Assembly: GCA_028274465.1 (NCBI GenBank)
Contig: CM051457.1
Span: forward strand, 30,911,313-30,975,312
Direction of reading: 5' to 3'
From: Plantago ovata
Taxonomy: Eukaryota > Streptophyta > Magnoliopsida > Lamiales > Plantaginaceae
DNA: 64,000 bases
Position numbers and translations under genes: made by a program. Numbering within the stretch: the stretch's first letter is position 1; every line of letters begins with the position of its first letter. Below, piece by piece: positions 10,089 to 23,209 of this stretch. The notes below the pieces were generated by a model. The model was not told the origin of the DNA, ran no database searches, and saw nothing but the letters and a program-made list of their open reading frames with translations.

Positions 10089-12890
10089 ACATTTGTTAAA
10101 GACACCTCTGTTCAACTTCCACGCATCAATCCTATATAGAAAACAATGTTATAAAAGTAAAATTCTTAAGTAGAAACAGAACAGATGCTAGTTTTACATT
10201 AGAGTGAGGAAAGAGATTATGCAAGTTGTCCCGAAAAGTCCATCCCTTATTCAGCCATGTAACTTGCTATCGTCATCAGCTGTACCGTCTGTAACTTTCT
10301 AAACTTATCACAAGAATCCAGTTTATAAACGTGTCAAACTACATTCCGAATCTGATGCGGTGGTCACAAAATCAAGTACTGCAACTATTACTGAAAGTTT
10401 AAGCTTCCATTGTCGTTATACTTGTGTGGTTGGCATTTGGCAACAAGGAAAACTTTTCGTACCATATTAAAAGATTGTTTCTTTTACTCAATCCAATAGT
10501 TCAATAGTATCTTATTAGCAACTATTCATATGGACTATTTAGCAAAATCATTATTCTATACAGAAAAACAATCAAACCAAAGGATGAATCCTTAATCAGT
10601 GTTAAGACAATCAACACCTAGCTAATTAAAACATATAAGAACCATACTGATTAGGGAAGTAAAATATGAACAACTGCAGTAGAATACTGAGATGTGTTAG
10701 GGAAGTACCTGTCGTATGGAAAGCTCCGACATTATCACCGATGTCCGGTCATATAGGTATAACCCTAAACATATATAAAGATATGGGGTCCATTGGATTT
10801 TTATACCCTCTTAGCGTCCCTAATAACGAAATGAACCACCTTAGTTTATCAATTATATTTTAGTCCGAAGTCAACAAAAATTCACTATTCCAAAATTGAA
10901 TTTTGATGAAACAAAACAAACCTTAGTGTTTTCAAATAACAACGATAAAAGATTAAAAGAAAAACTAAGTAAAATACTAAAATAATAAAATAAATTTTAA
11001 AGAAAAAAAACTTAACTAAAATAAAAAAAAAATTATCTTCATCATCCCCAAAGCTTTGGTACCGTAATTTTTTCCGATACCGGAGCTCCCGCGCCGAAAA
11101 CGGTGGAGCAAGCTGCTTCACCACAATTAACGGTGCAGCAAGCAGCTTGCTCCACCACGAGATCGATAGAGCATTAGCTCCACCATTGCTCCATCGTTAC
11201 CGGCACCGGAGCTCCGATACCGGAATTTTCCAGCATCGAAGCTTTAGCGAAGAAGAAGATGGATGGATATTGTTAAATATTTAATTTTTATTTTATTTTA
11301 TAATTTTATTTAGATTTTTCAAATCTTTAAATTAATTTTTTGATTGAAAATATTTATTTTTCTTAAGTTATGTTTGGTTGGAAGTTGTTTAAAGTGTTGG
11401 TCAACTCAAATGGACTAAAATGTAATTGAGTTTGGACTAAAATGTAATTGATAACACAAGAAGGTCCTTTATGAGAAAGACCTTGGTTCGTAGTGAGCTC
11501 TTATAATCAATTTTATCTAAAAATGTATAAGCCAAGATATGTATAAGCCATCGTAGTTCAACAACTAAATTCAAATACAGAGAACAAATAAATAGAGACT
11601 ACATAAGTTAAGAGCCTAATTTGGAGTTATTGTTTCTTTAAGATGCAAAAATCATCACATCATAACTTACGAGAATTATTCCTATAGCATGGGATCAAAG
11701 TTTTCTTGAGCACATGACACAATAAACTGCCTTAAAGGATGCTAGTGTTACTTCCACATAGAATTGACAGATGATTTCTTTAACATGGAATTAAAAGTTT
11801 TCTTGAGCATAGAACACCATGAGCTGCCCTAAACTAACCTTAAAAAGCTTTTTTGTTAATCACACACTTCATTCTACCATTCAGAGTCAGACCAATCACA
11901 AGAAAACAACTTACACGTTTCATTCTAACAAGATGGAGTCATACCTGTGCTATTCGTTTCCTTATTGTGAATTTGTTCCCTATCTATGCAACGCCAATCA
12001 TTCGAACATCTTTACAGTAATTTTGTCAAACACTTAGAGAGGAAAACAAAAGAATGGTTAAGTAATTGGTAATTGAACAAATCCAGAAACTCACCAACCA
12101 ATTCTGGATGTCATGGTTGCTGTTCAAGTTTCCTTTCCCAGATTTGACCTTTCAAGATCGTGGTACAATTGAACCTGAGCTACGCGAATCAGGATGCGAG
12201 AAACTGCATTATGACATGAGTTTTTGAGTTTTCGAAGGAGGGGAAAAGCAATTGAGGGAGTTCATCTCCATGGGAACGAATTGTCTAAGAGAATTCATCT
12301 CGATCGGATGGGAGAATAAGAGGAAAAAAGTTGAAGAGGTGACTTTCAGTTTTGAGAATGCAGAGAATTATAGAGTCCTGAGACAATAAGACATGAAGGG
12401 ACAGGAAAACACTTATCGGCTTCTTCAATCGCGCCACACGCGCCCTTATTCATATATAATAATACACTAATATATATAGATCAAATAACATGATTTGTGC
12501 AACTGTTGAAAATTGCTTTTCGTAGTGTCTGATGAATGTTTGCTAAAACTGGTTTTGCTTGATCCTTGGCATGAATAGATTCAGGTGATCACCAAGTAGT
12601 CCACAAAAGTTGAGTTTCTATAATTGATCATACACAAAAGCTGCTGGTTCTGTTTCATTTTCAATATTCTTTAATTTATCATGACAGGCAGACTCTAGTG
12701 TTCTTTTTTAATAATTAATGCTGCTGGTAAGAATTGATTTATGTACCACCGTGTGCAATAGAGCTGTCATGGAGCTAGTAGTGTTCTCTGGAATGGAACC
12801 AACAAATAACAATCATAGAGTATATATCATTAACATGGAGTACTTGGAAATACCACATTTGAGCAGCTGGTTCAGTCACTGACCATTTTC
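10089..12890. other. Intergenic; possible decayed minus-strand gene
   Basis: No convincing ORF or known domain was found. A short minus-strand stretch at about 10255-10325 reads DKFRKLQTVQLMTIASYMAE then a stop and looks protein-like. At about 12090-12116 an ATG is followed by a possible donor (GGTTGGTGAGTT). These could be remnants of one gene on the minus strand, but I could not connect them. Positions 11050-11240 hold GC-richer repeats of the CTCCACC and CCGGAGCTCCG type. Confidence 0.3.
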
Positions 12891-13140
12891 ATGCCGTGTT
12901 TCATTTGAAATTCATGATCTTATTCACGATCTTGCAAAATCCATCATGAAAAATAATAGAGTTCCTGGAGCAACATCGGAATTCAATGACAGATGAATAC
13001 TAAAGGCCACATTCTGAGTTGATGATTTGCTGAAGAAATTTGTTGCGTTCCTAACAAGTACTCTTCTTGAGTTGGATTTGACTTCAATCTTGGAGAATTT
13101 TTTTCGTTTGAGAAAGATGCAAGTTACACTTGTATACCAT
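12891..13140 (+). pseudogene. NLR fragment (end of NB-ARC, MHD region)
   Basis: One frame reads VSFEIHDLIHDLAKSIMKNN and RVPGATSEFNDR before a stop. This is the region around the MHD motif of a CC-NLR and matches the larger pseudogene at about 27236-27340 at both DNA and protein level. The following 100 bases still match the start of its LRR part (VAFPTSTL-like) but out of frame. It is a relic without P-loop or LRR domain. Confidence 0.75.
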
Positions 13141-14003
13141 AAGTACATGTGTTTTTGTTGATCTTTTTCTTACACGGTTCATTTTCATTATAGTTATAGT
13201 TCTACTTCTTTTTAGTGGTTTTATTACACTTTTACTAATCGAAAGATGAAATAAAATTATATACTGTACTAGGTTTATTTTTAGGTAGTACTAACAAAAT
13301 TAGGTGTATTTGTAAGATTTGATATAAGCTTTTGAACATGATGATTTATATCTCGCCTCGCTTTGTAAGTCAACATGTCAAAATCATCATCTTCTTCTCC
13401 CCGTGTATGCTACTCCTTCCTTAAATTTTCTTATCTTTCTACATTTGACATGGCCTCATGGTATTATTTATTCTTCTTCTTCTCTACTCCTTATAAGAAA
13501 AAGACAAAAGCAGAGCAGGGAATGCAGCAAAATAAATTAACTGATAGATAATCGTTGAGACTTGTAGTACGTATAAGAAAGAAAAATAAGTGGAAGTTTT
13601 AAGTGATAGAATGTAGGTCTGGACGTATATAGACAAAACGTATGTTATTGAATTGAAGTAACGATTCATTTCAAGGATGACACTGACGGATTGAAGCTGC
13701 TAAGCAATGCACATTGACGAACAATGGCACCAAAAATGCCAAAACTAAAACAGTCCCGCATTGCTGTAGCCCATACGCAAGGGGCAATTGTAAAATTTGC
13801 AAATAGAAAAAAAGAACTTGAAACCGTATAATTCTTCCCCTTTCCTCATTTGGCCATGTGTCAGTCTGTAATGCATTTTTCTTGAGCTTCCCTGCATTTT
13901 GTTGAGCTGCATGCTCTGTTTCTGTTTCTGCTCTGTATTTTTCTGTTCTGCATGCGTTTTTTATTTTTCAGATTTTTACCCGCCCCTGTCTCATACCATT
14001 ATA
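13141..14003. other. Upstream region of the P4-ATPase pseudogene
   Basis: AT-rich with TTC-rich tracts. No gene was seen. The sequence just before 14004 does not encode the conserved N-terminal segment (VVYCN-type) expected upstream of the first P4-ATPase exon. Confidence 0.4.
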
Positions 14004-17000
14004 ATGAAGTCTAGTAACCATGTCAAGTCTACAAAGTATAGTCCTGCAACTTTTTTGCCTAAGTGTTTGTTTGAGCAGTTTAGGAGAGTGGCTAACTTAT
14101 ATTTTTTGGTCACTAGTATCTTGTTTATCACTAAACTTGAACCTTATGGCTGTAGCAGTGCCATTATTCCACTGATTGTGGTTATTGGTGTTACCATGCT
14201 CAAGGAAGGGATTGAAGATTGGAACCGAATGCAACAGGTACGTACTTCATTGGCAGTTTGATGGTATGCTTATCTTATTCATGCTACTAATGTCTAAGTT
14301 TTAGGGAATAACCGGTCAACACACACAAAATTGTTTGCCAGGTAGTTGTTCAATAGCTTTGATTGTGTTGGGGCGTTGCTAGGACAAGAATTTTTCTGAC
14401 TATTTTTATTTTCTGCTACTTCTCGAAATCATATGGATTGATTAGGTACTTGTGAAAATCAGATGATATTTTTCTTGGCAAGAGGTTTGCTTTTGGTTTG
14501 ATATGCATGTGATACATTTTACAAGTTTTGTTGTTGTGTTTTGGTTGTGATGATGAGACACCTTTGAAATTTGCAGGATATTGAAGTAAACAATAGAAAG
14601 GTTAAGGTACATCAAGGTGGGGGTATTTTTGAGGAAACCGAATGGAAGAATCTGAATGTGGGTGATGTTGTTAAAGTGCAGAAAGATCAATTATTTCCGG
14701 CAGATCTAGTGTTACTATCATCCAGCGACGAAGATGGAGTTTGCTACGTTGACACCATGAACCTTGATGGTGAGACGAATTTGAAGCTCAAACAGGCCTT
14801 AGAAGTGACTTCATCGTTGATTGAAGATCAGGGTTTTAGAGATTTCAGGGCTGTTTTTACATGTGAAAATCCAAATGCTGATTTGTATAGTTTTGTTGGA
14901 AGTATGGATTTGAAGAACAACAATATCCTCTCTCTCCTCAACAATTGTTACTGAGGGAGTCTAAGCTCCGTAACACCGAGCACATATTTGGAGCAGTTAT
15001 CTTCAGTGGCCACAACACGAAAGTCATCCAAAACTCTACAGACCCTCCATCCAAGAGAAGCAAGGTTGAGAAGAAAATGGACAGAATCATCTACTTTCTA
15101 TTTGGTTTATTATTCCTCTTGGCTTCTATTGGGTCTGTTTATTTTGGTATCACAACCAGAGAAGACATTGAAGGAGGACACAGCTGGAGATGGTATCTGA
15201 GACCAAATCAGGCTGATATATTCTTTGATCCGGATAGAGCACCAGTTGCTGCCATATATCACCTCTTGACCGCCCTGCTGCTCTATGGCAACTTCATTCC
15301 AATTTCCCTGTATGTGTCTATTGAAATAGTTAAAGTGCTACAAAGTATCTTTATCAATCGTGACGTGGAGATGTATTATGAGGAAACTGATAAGCCGGCT
15401 CTTGCACGTACCTCCAATCTGAATGAAGAGCTGGGCCAGGTGCACACGATACTTTCTGACAAAACCGGCACATTGACATGTAATTCCATGGAGTTCATTA
15501 AGTGCTCTATTGCTGGTATGTCCTATGGACATGGTTTCACAGAAGTCGAAAGGGCTATGGCTAAGAGAACGGGCTCCCAATCGTCGCTTGTAAATGGAGA
15601 AGATCAGCTTGACATTCCTACAAAATCAAATGTCATCAAGGGTTTCAATTTTGATGATGAACGAATTATGGACGGAAATTGGGTGAATGAGCACAAGTCG
15701 GATGTCATTCAGAAATTTTTCCGTTTACTTTCAGTTTGTCATACAGCAATACCTGATATTGAGGAAAATACTGGGAAGATCACATATGAAGCTGAATCAC
15801 CAGATGAAGCTGCATTTGTAATTGCAGCCCGAGAAGTTGGCTTTGAGTTCTTCAAAAGAACACAGACGAGTGTGTCCGTATATGAGGTGGACCCTGTCTC
15901 TCGAAAAAGAGTTGAAAGGTCAGTATATATCTTGAATTTCTTTAGCTTGTACTTGTTTTAGAATGAAGTCAGTATGATCTTACAGTAATTAACATGCATG
16001 GTGCAGGTCGTACAAGCTCTTAAATGTTTTAGAATTTAATAGCACAAGAAAGCGAATGTCGGTAATAGTAAGGAATGAGGAAGGCAAGCTGCTATTACTC
16101 TGCAAAGGTGCTGATAGGTTGGTTATTTGTTCACCCGGCTTAAGCTCAACAATTGCTACTTGTTTAAGCATTTATTTTCATCAAGACTTAATAACATCCT
16201 TTTGCTTTTCTGCAGTGTCATGTTTGAAAGGCTTGCTAGAAAAGGAAACAGGTTTGAAGTGGAAACTAGAAATCACGTAAATGAGTATGCTGATGCTGGG
16301 TTGAGAACGTTGATACTTGCTTATCGGAAACTTAATGAAGAAGAATACACGGCTTTTAATGAAACTTTTTGGAAGCCAAGAACTCTGTCAGTGCTGATCG
16401 TGAGGAATTGCTTGATGAAGTGGCTGAAGAAATTGAGAAAGATTTGATCCTTCTTGGTGCAACAGCTGTTGAGGATAAGCTTCAACAAGGGGTGAGTTAC
16501 AGTTGATCTTTCAGTGCTTTTGTGTTTCTTATCTGAACTAAAAGGTTTCGTTTTCACTCTTACATGGCTTATCATTTACTCAGAGCCCATAAGATGTTTT
16601 AAAAGATCCCAGATCCTATATTTCCTTTTTAGAAACTGACGCTTTTTAGATTCTTAAGGAACTATTACCACACAACAGTAGTGTTTGTTAGGATGAGCGA
16701 GCCAGATTTGTATTTAATTTGCTGCTTTTCTCCTGTCAGGTTCCTGAATGCATTGACAAACTTGCACAAGCAGGAATCAAATTATGGGTTTTGACCGGGG
16801 ATAAGATGGAGACTGCCATTAACATAGGGTACGCAAGAGTCCAAGCACAGTTTGTTCTGTTTTATATCAATTTCAGGAGATTTCTGAAATCTGACTGAAA
16901 AATTAAATCCATGCGCAGCTATGCATGTAGCCTGCTCAGACAAGGAATGAAGCAAATAACCATAACCTTGGAGGCTCCAGAGATCGTGGCTCTGGAGAAA

Positions 17001-18649
17001 GCGGGAGAAAAGGGAGCTATTACCAAGGTAGTAAAGATACTTCTAACATAAAACAGTATCAATCTAAAATCAACTATTCTAATAAAACTGAGAACTTGTG
17101 GCATACAGTTATAGTAACTTGGTTTGTGAACAGCTCATTGACATCCTGCAATTTCATACTTTCAGGCTTCAAAGCTAAGTGTTGACAAGCAGATAAGAGA
17201 AGGGAAGGCTCAAGTTACTCAGTTAACCGCTGAGGCTTTTGCCTTGATCATTGATGGGAAATCTCTTGCCTATGCTTTAGAAGATGATGTCAAAAACTCA
17301 TTTCTTGATCTCGCTATTGCTTGTGCATCTGTAATATGCTGCCGTTCGTCACCAAAACAAAAGGCACTGGTGAGTTTCTAGCCCCATTTTTTCGAACTTG
17401 GGTACATAAATTGGATATATGCTTTATTTAGCGCCTATATATAATTCTTATAGGTAACAAGGCTTGTGAAAGAAGGAACAAAGAAAACAACATTGGCAGT
17501 TGGTGATGGAGCCAATGATGTAGGAATGCTTCAAGAAGCTGATATTGGAATTGGAATCAGTGGTGTTGAAGGCATGCAGGCTGTCATGTCAAGTGATGTT
17601 GCAATCGCACAGTTCAGATTTTTGGAACGCTTGCTTTTGGTCCATGGGCATTGGTGTTACAGAAGGATCACTTCAATGGTAAACATAACCTACCTATTTA
17701 TTTATATACCAATTGATACTACTTAATTTGCAACGTACAATGACTAGTAGAATACTTTCAGCAGATGAAATTAATTTTCTGTTCAACTTTCGTGCAGATT
17801 TGCTACTTTTTCTATAAGAACATCACATTCGGTATTACCGTCTTCCTGTACGAGGCATGTGCATCCTTTTCTGGTCAACCTGCTTACACTGATTGGTATT
17901 TGTCCCTTTACAATGTGTTATTCTCGTCATTACCTGCGATTGCTCTTGGAGTCTTTGATCAGGATGTATCCGCCGAATTTTGCCTGAAGGTATATATGCT
18001 TTCTCAAATTAGCTGACTATCCTAAAACTACCAAGATATGTTATCCATTCACTACAACCATAGATTAAAATTTGTTTTATATTGCAGTTTCCATTGCTTT
18101 ATCAAGAAGGCATTCAAAATGCCCTCTTCAGTTGGAAGCGTATTGTCGGTTGGATGCTAAATGGAGTTTGCAGTGCCATCATAATCTTCTTCTTCTGCAC
18201 AAAGGCACTTGGCCTGCAGGCATTCAGAGAAGATGGGAAGTTAGCTGATCTCCAAATCCTCGGTCCAACCGTGTACACATGTGTTGTGTGGGCCGTGAAC
18301 TGCCAAATGGCCCTCGCCATTAGGTATTTCACCTTAATCCAGCATGTCTGCATCTGGGGTAGCATAGCAATATGGTATCTTTTCATGTTGATATACGGGG
18401 CTTTACCTGCATCCACCTCCACGTCTGCATACATGGTTTTCATCAAGTCTCTTGCTGGAACACCATCATTCTATATCACAACTCTCGTCGTGGTCATCTC
18501 TGCCTTGCTACCTTACTTCATTTACAAGTCGATCCATATGAGATTCTTTCCAGTTCCCAATGTTCCAGGCTCTATCAACTGACCCTGAATACTGCAGCAT
18601 GGTGAGGCAGAGATCAATAAGACACACAACCGTGGAAGGTATAGAATAG
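14004..18649 (+). pseudogene. P4-type phospholipid flippase (ALA8-12 clade), frameshifted
   Basis: Ten exons fit: 14004-14236, 14577-15918, 16007-16118, 16216-16491, 16740-16828, 16919-17027, 17166-17369, 17454-17678, 17798-17989 and 18088-18649. P4-ATPases flip phospholipids to the cytosolic leaflet, with an ALIS/CDC50 partner. Visible family motifs are LDGETNLK, the phosphorylation site [14 protein letters not shown], the hinge [12 protein letters not shown] and [10 protein letters not shown], with paired membrane segments at both ends. Three frame breaks occur: one base missing near 14922, where [16 protein letters not shown] is expected; one missing near 16366, before [15 protein letters not shown]; and a deletion near 18570 that puts TDPEYCSMVRQRSIRHTT out of frame. 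The first exon begins at [12 protein letters not shown], so the usual N-terminus is also absent. Most likely a young pseudogene; single-base assembly errors are the alternative for the first two breaks. Confidence 0.85.
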
Positions 18650-19384
18650 AACTGGATACTTTATAGCTGAGCAAGAGTACATTATGATTCTATTGTAATA
18701 TTAATCCTATTCCTAGGCCTTCTATAAATTAAATCCTTGTTTAATTGGGCTTACTATTATGGCCTATAAATAAAGCCTAAGTTTTAGAACTAAACAAGTT
18801 TGTGAGCTCAAGTTCCTATATACATATATCGGTAGTTTATGTTCATTAGTCTTAGATTCAAGAATGTAACGTGTTACTTGATTCAATTTTACCCCAAAAT
18901 TATGGACGGAAATTCAAGAATCAGGTGCAAGAAACAACACCAAGATTGGAAATCATGCTGTACCTACAGATTAAGTTCTTGGAACAGAGTTTTGCCCCCA
19001 ATGCAATTTCTTAGGTTACCCAAAATTTCAATCTAGCTGACTTCATATTCAATCTAACTTGGAAATATAGGGTGCTTCAGCTGCATGTAGCTTGGATATA
19101 TCAGTGTATTACTAACTTCTTATATTCCCTTCGAATGCTAATTACGAATCATAGACCAATGGACCGCCTGAATCAGGAAAAGCGTAGTAGCCCCTCGCTT
19201 TCTGAACTTAACATCTCTTCTCCCATGTCCAGCTTGTAAAGTCGTGTACATATCTGGTTTGTGAAATCAGAGCTTTATGTTACTTGTACCCGAAGCATAG
19301 AAACTTGTACTTGGGTTTTATTTTGTAGAATAGATTATTTCAACTATCATGTAAGTTGACATGCATCAGAATATAAGATAAGGC
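18650..19384. other. Downstream flank, no gene
   Basis: Probable 3' UTR and flank of the P4-ATPase pseudogene. No ORF or repeat is recognised. Confidence 0.35.
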
Positions 19385-20335
19385 TTCAAAATGGGTTGGA
19401 CAACCCAACCCTAACCCGGTTAATACCCGGTCATCAATAATACTTGTCGGGTACGGGTAGGGTTAAAACTTAAAACCCAAACACGTAGCATACCCGAACC
19501 GAACCCAACCCAACCCGGGTTAAAACCCAGACACATGCAGACCCTGTGGACCCAGCCCAATTCAGATGGGTTTTGACCGACCCGACATGTGGTCTGCGAG
19601 TCGACCTGCCCAGGAAATATGACCCGATTGCATTCCAGTCTGACCCGGTCAATTCTTTGACACAGAACAGTCGAGAAAAGGCCCAAAGAAATTTAGCCGA
19701 ATTAGAGGAACTGGATAAGATAAAAAGTTTAATGGCTACCACCATTGCTGCTTGTGCTGCTATATTCAGCAGGGCCAAAATTATCATCCAACTTCTTAGA
19801 ATAGCAAGTCAACAAGCAACAATCATCTTCCTAACAATTGATCAACACAAATAGGTATTAAGAAACCAACCATTCAGAACAAACAAACTGACCTCGGTCA
19901 AATATGATAAGCAAAACTTTTTACTCTAATTATCCAACAAATCCTACCTGATGGAGGAGGTCAAGACGGACTCAACAACGAAAGAATCATCGAATTTGGT
20001 TGAGATATGAAGCCGTACGGAACTTTCGAAAAGCTTAAAGACATCAATGGCGGATTCTCGAATAGGCGATAGAAACTTTGAACGGTAGGTTGGAACGTGT
20101 AGAAGACGTCAATACGAATCCAATGACGTTGAAATCAAGCGATTTCGTTAAGAAACGAAGTTGTAATGAAATTTCGAGTTTGGTCATGGTGATGAAGGCA
20201 TGAATAAGAAGGGGTCGTCGGGTTCTTAGGGTTTTATAAATCATAACCCATACCCGACCTGTACCCGTTGATTATGAACGGGTTGGATTTTAAACACTTT
20301 CAGGTTGGGTTTGGGTTTTCAACCCGTTCCTTATA
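19385..20335. mobile_element. Possible non-autonomous element with AACCCG-rich ends
   Basis: Both ends are rich in ACCC/GGGT motifs in opposite orientation: AACCCAACCCTAACCCGG at the left, and GGGTTGGGTTTGGGTTTTC at the right. The interior is ordinary in composition and encodes nothing recognisable. The arrangement suggests a non-autonomous DNA transposon, but I could not define exact ends or a target duplication. Confidence 0.4.
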
Positions 20336-21315
20336 TTTATAGGCGAGTTAGTCAATGCAACCATATGAACATATGAAGAAAATATCATTTGAATTCATCA
20401 TAATGTGCCCATTGCATCTAAAGCCCTTAGGCCCGTGGCCAGTGTCGTTTCAGCCTCAGGGTTGTGATTAGGATGATTCTGAATCAGGTCCTTGCCATGT
20501 CCTAACTGATACTTCTCATGGTGATATATTAGGCAACGTACAATTTGCAAAGTGAGTAAATCAACAACAAATCCGGCCCATCATAGAATTTCATATGCAT
20601 TCATGCCTATTCCATCAATACGGTGATGTTTGAAACTCATTTAGTGTTTTCTAATTTCAACTATCAATCTCAATTTTGAGAAAACAGATATCAATCTCTC
20701 TTCTATGATTGCAAAGCTATATTGAATGAAAAACCATGCCATATAAAATTGTATAGAACTGCAGAGTAATGCTTAAATGAACAGAAAAGCAAAAGTTATC
20801 ATCATACCTAGCTTTGTGGATCTGTGTATTCTTCCAATAGCATCTAAATTCGTCACAAAGACAAAAAACAATTGAGATAGAGGAAAAGCAGTGAATATAT
20901 GTTACACCATAGTAACTTGAACTCAACTATTCCCAAATTGAACTCAACTTACCAACATATCGATGGTTTCTTCTCCTGAGCTGAGCTTGATTGGTGCGTC
21001 TTCGATCGATCAGAATTTTCGGAGACGAGCATAAGAAGAGATCGTTGTGCCTGTGTCTACTGCAAAGCTTGATTTGATTGGTGCATCTTCGATTGACCTA
21101 GGTAGCCATGGATTTTCAGAGACGAGCAGAAGAGAAAGAGAGATGGATTGATTTTCGAGAGAGATGTTGAGATGAGCTGATCGATGCGAATGAGCGGCTG
21201 AATTTGGTAATTTAGGGGGGAAATAAAAGTTAAGGGTGAACTTTTTTGCATAAGCGTCCTTCACATTAGTTTTATTCACAGTAAAACCATCGAATTTTGC
21301 TGAACCTCTCTGCTC
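20336..21315 (-). other. Possible minus-strand gene fragment
   Basis: On the minus strand, about 20520-20398 encodes HEKYQLGHGKDLIQNHPNHN, continuing PEAETTLATGLRALDAMGTL to a stop. It has protein-like composition and could be a last exon. Near 20960 an ATG lies just before a good donor (ATGTTGGTAAGTTG), preceded by CT-rich leader-like sequence to about 21250. I could not join these into one gene or assign a family. Confidence 0.25.
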
Positions 21316-21324
21316 ATTCAAAAA

Positions 21325-22007
21325 GGAAAAAATTGATCAAACCCCCCAAACTATTCAAAAAGGAAAAAATTGATCAAACCCCCCAAACTATACTATAAGT
21401 GAGACATTACCCCCTAACCTATTAAATTTGATACTTAACCCCCTCACCTATATAAATTGTTGCAACATACCCCCTATATAATATTTTACTATCAATTTAA
21501 TATTTTTCATTCAATTTAATATTTTACCTCCAATTAAATATTTCCGTTTGATTCCAAATTAATCATAATACCTACCGAAAAATTAATTTTAAAAATTATA
21601 ATATGAAACTATACGATTTTCAATTTTATAATATAATATAATATAAGTTCAAATATTATTTTTCATGTACAATTAATGAAAATATTATTTTTTCACTTTT
21701 ATAATATAAATTGTATTGAAAAAATAAGATTTGAACTTATATTATAGAATTAAATCTTATATTTTTATAATATAATTTTTAAAATTATTTTTCGGTATGA
21801 ATTAGGATTAATTTGAGTCAAACTAACATATTAAATTATAGGAAAAATATTAAATTGAATGAAAAATATTAAATTAAAGGAAAAATATTATATAGGGGGT
21901 ATGTGGTAACACTTTAAATAGATGAGGGGGTTAAGTCTCAAACTTAATAGGTTAGGGGGTAATGTCTCAATTGTAGTAAAGTTCAGGGGGTTTGATCAAT
22001 TTTATCC
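21325..22007. mobile_element. MULE-type MITE with about 120-bp inverted repeats
   Basis: The ends read GGAAAAAATTGATCAAACC and GGTTTGATCAATTTTATCC, and inverted similarity extends about 120 bp inward through ACATTACCCCCTAACCTATT. It is flanked by a perfect 9-bp direct repeat ATTCAAAAA at 21316-21324 and 22008-22016, the target duplication size of Mutator-like elements. The first about 36 bp of the left end, including the flanking motif, are tandemly repeated. The interior is AT-rich without coding capacity. Confidence 0.85.
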
Positions 22008-22016
22008 ATTCAAAAA

Positions 22017-22210
22017 TCAACACCCGGTGGAATTAGTGACTATTTTGGCAAAGTGTGACTATAGATGGTGTCTAATTATCCTAGCATTGGTTGCACACTT
22101 ACAGCCAACTACGAATCCTCAGGTTCCAAAATTTAACAACAGGCAAGTGCGGATCGATCTAGGTGGATCTAGGTGTTGCTAGGATAGGCTCAAGCCCACC
22201 CTAAAACTAA
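22017..22210. other. Short unassigned spacer before duplication copy B
   Basis: Contains no recognised gene. Sequence homology to copy A begins at about 22211. Confidence 0.4.
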
Positions 22211-22623
22211 AAGTATTAACTATACCTATATATGTAAAACACAAATGACTTTTATTGAGTGGAATGTTACTCAGTTTTTATTCATGTGGTCAAATGTTCA
22301 ATACTTGTTGTATCCATATCAATATTTGCTATGATTACCTACATTTTATTTTTTTAATGGTTTATAGTAAGGCGTAGTGTATGTTATATGTTTGAATTGT
22401 AAAATTTATAATGTAAAGTACATAAAATAGGAAAAAGTCTGCAAAACTTATTAGTGGATTGGGGGAAAATGAAAAATAAAAGGAATCAATGTGAATACGA
22501 GAGCACTAATTAGCCTACTCAATAAAATATTTCTGGATCGGCCTTTGATAACAGGTCCAACATCTTCCACCACAAACCCTGTACTAACTCACTTTCAAAT
22601 TTAAAAACAACAAAAATTCACAT

Positions 22624-23209
22624 GGCCGACCACATTTGACGGTGCAAGTCCACTAGACTGGTTGTTCCAAACAAATCAGTATTTTGACTTTTATCAATTT
22701 CCAGAGGAGCAACGGTCGTCTATCGCATCCTTTTATATGCAAGGAAAAGCTTTAAGTTGGTTTGAATGGATGCATGAGAATCAACAATTGTCTACTTGGG
22801 CTGCTTTTACACGGGATTTGGAACTCCGCTTCGGTCCTTGAACATTTGAGAATCACCAGGCTGCCTTATCTAAGTTGAAACAACACAGCTCGGTCGTCGA
22901 TTATCAAGAGGCTTTTGAACGTCTATGCAACTGTGTCCACGGCTTGACCCCTGAATTAAAGCCATCTTGAACTATTTCATTTCAGGCTTGCGCCAAGACA
23001 TTTCAGGGCGTCCTTTTACCATTTTAGTTTACTCGGGCAGCACTCATCATAATGTCATGCAATCTCGCGTTGTTGAACTGTTCCTGTTCTCGCTATCCTG
23101 GATCTTTCTGTCATGGTTGGCAATGGAGAATTACTTCAATGTACAGGTCAGTGCCATAATGTTACAATTCAGTTGCAACAACATTCCAAGTATGAGTTTT
23201 AAATTTTAA
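22624..23209 (+). pseudogene. Ty3/gypsy gag-protease remnant, copy B
   Basis: Same gag frame as copy A (FDGASPLDWLFQTNQYF, ALSWFEWM) with the same TGA after FGP. The gag is fused by deletion directly to the protease-like segment, where the catalytic Asp of copy A (VDSG) reads YSGS, so the active site is lost too. Confidence 0.8.

Noticed and set aside
19546..19854. 102-aa plus-strand ORF in the AACCCG-rich element
   Set aside because: Made partly of the ACCCG repeats and with no recognisable domain.
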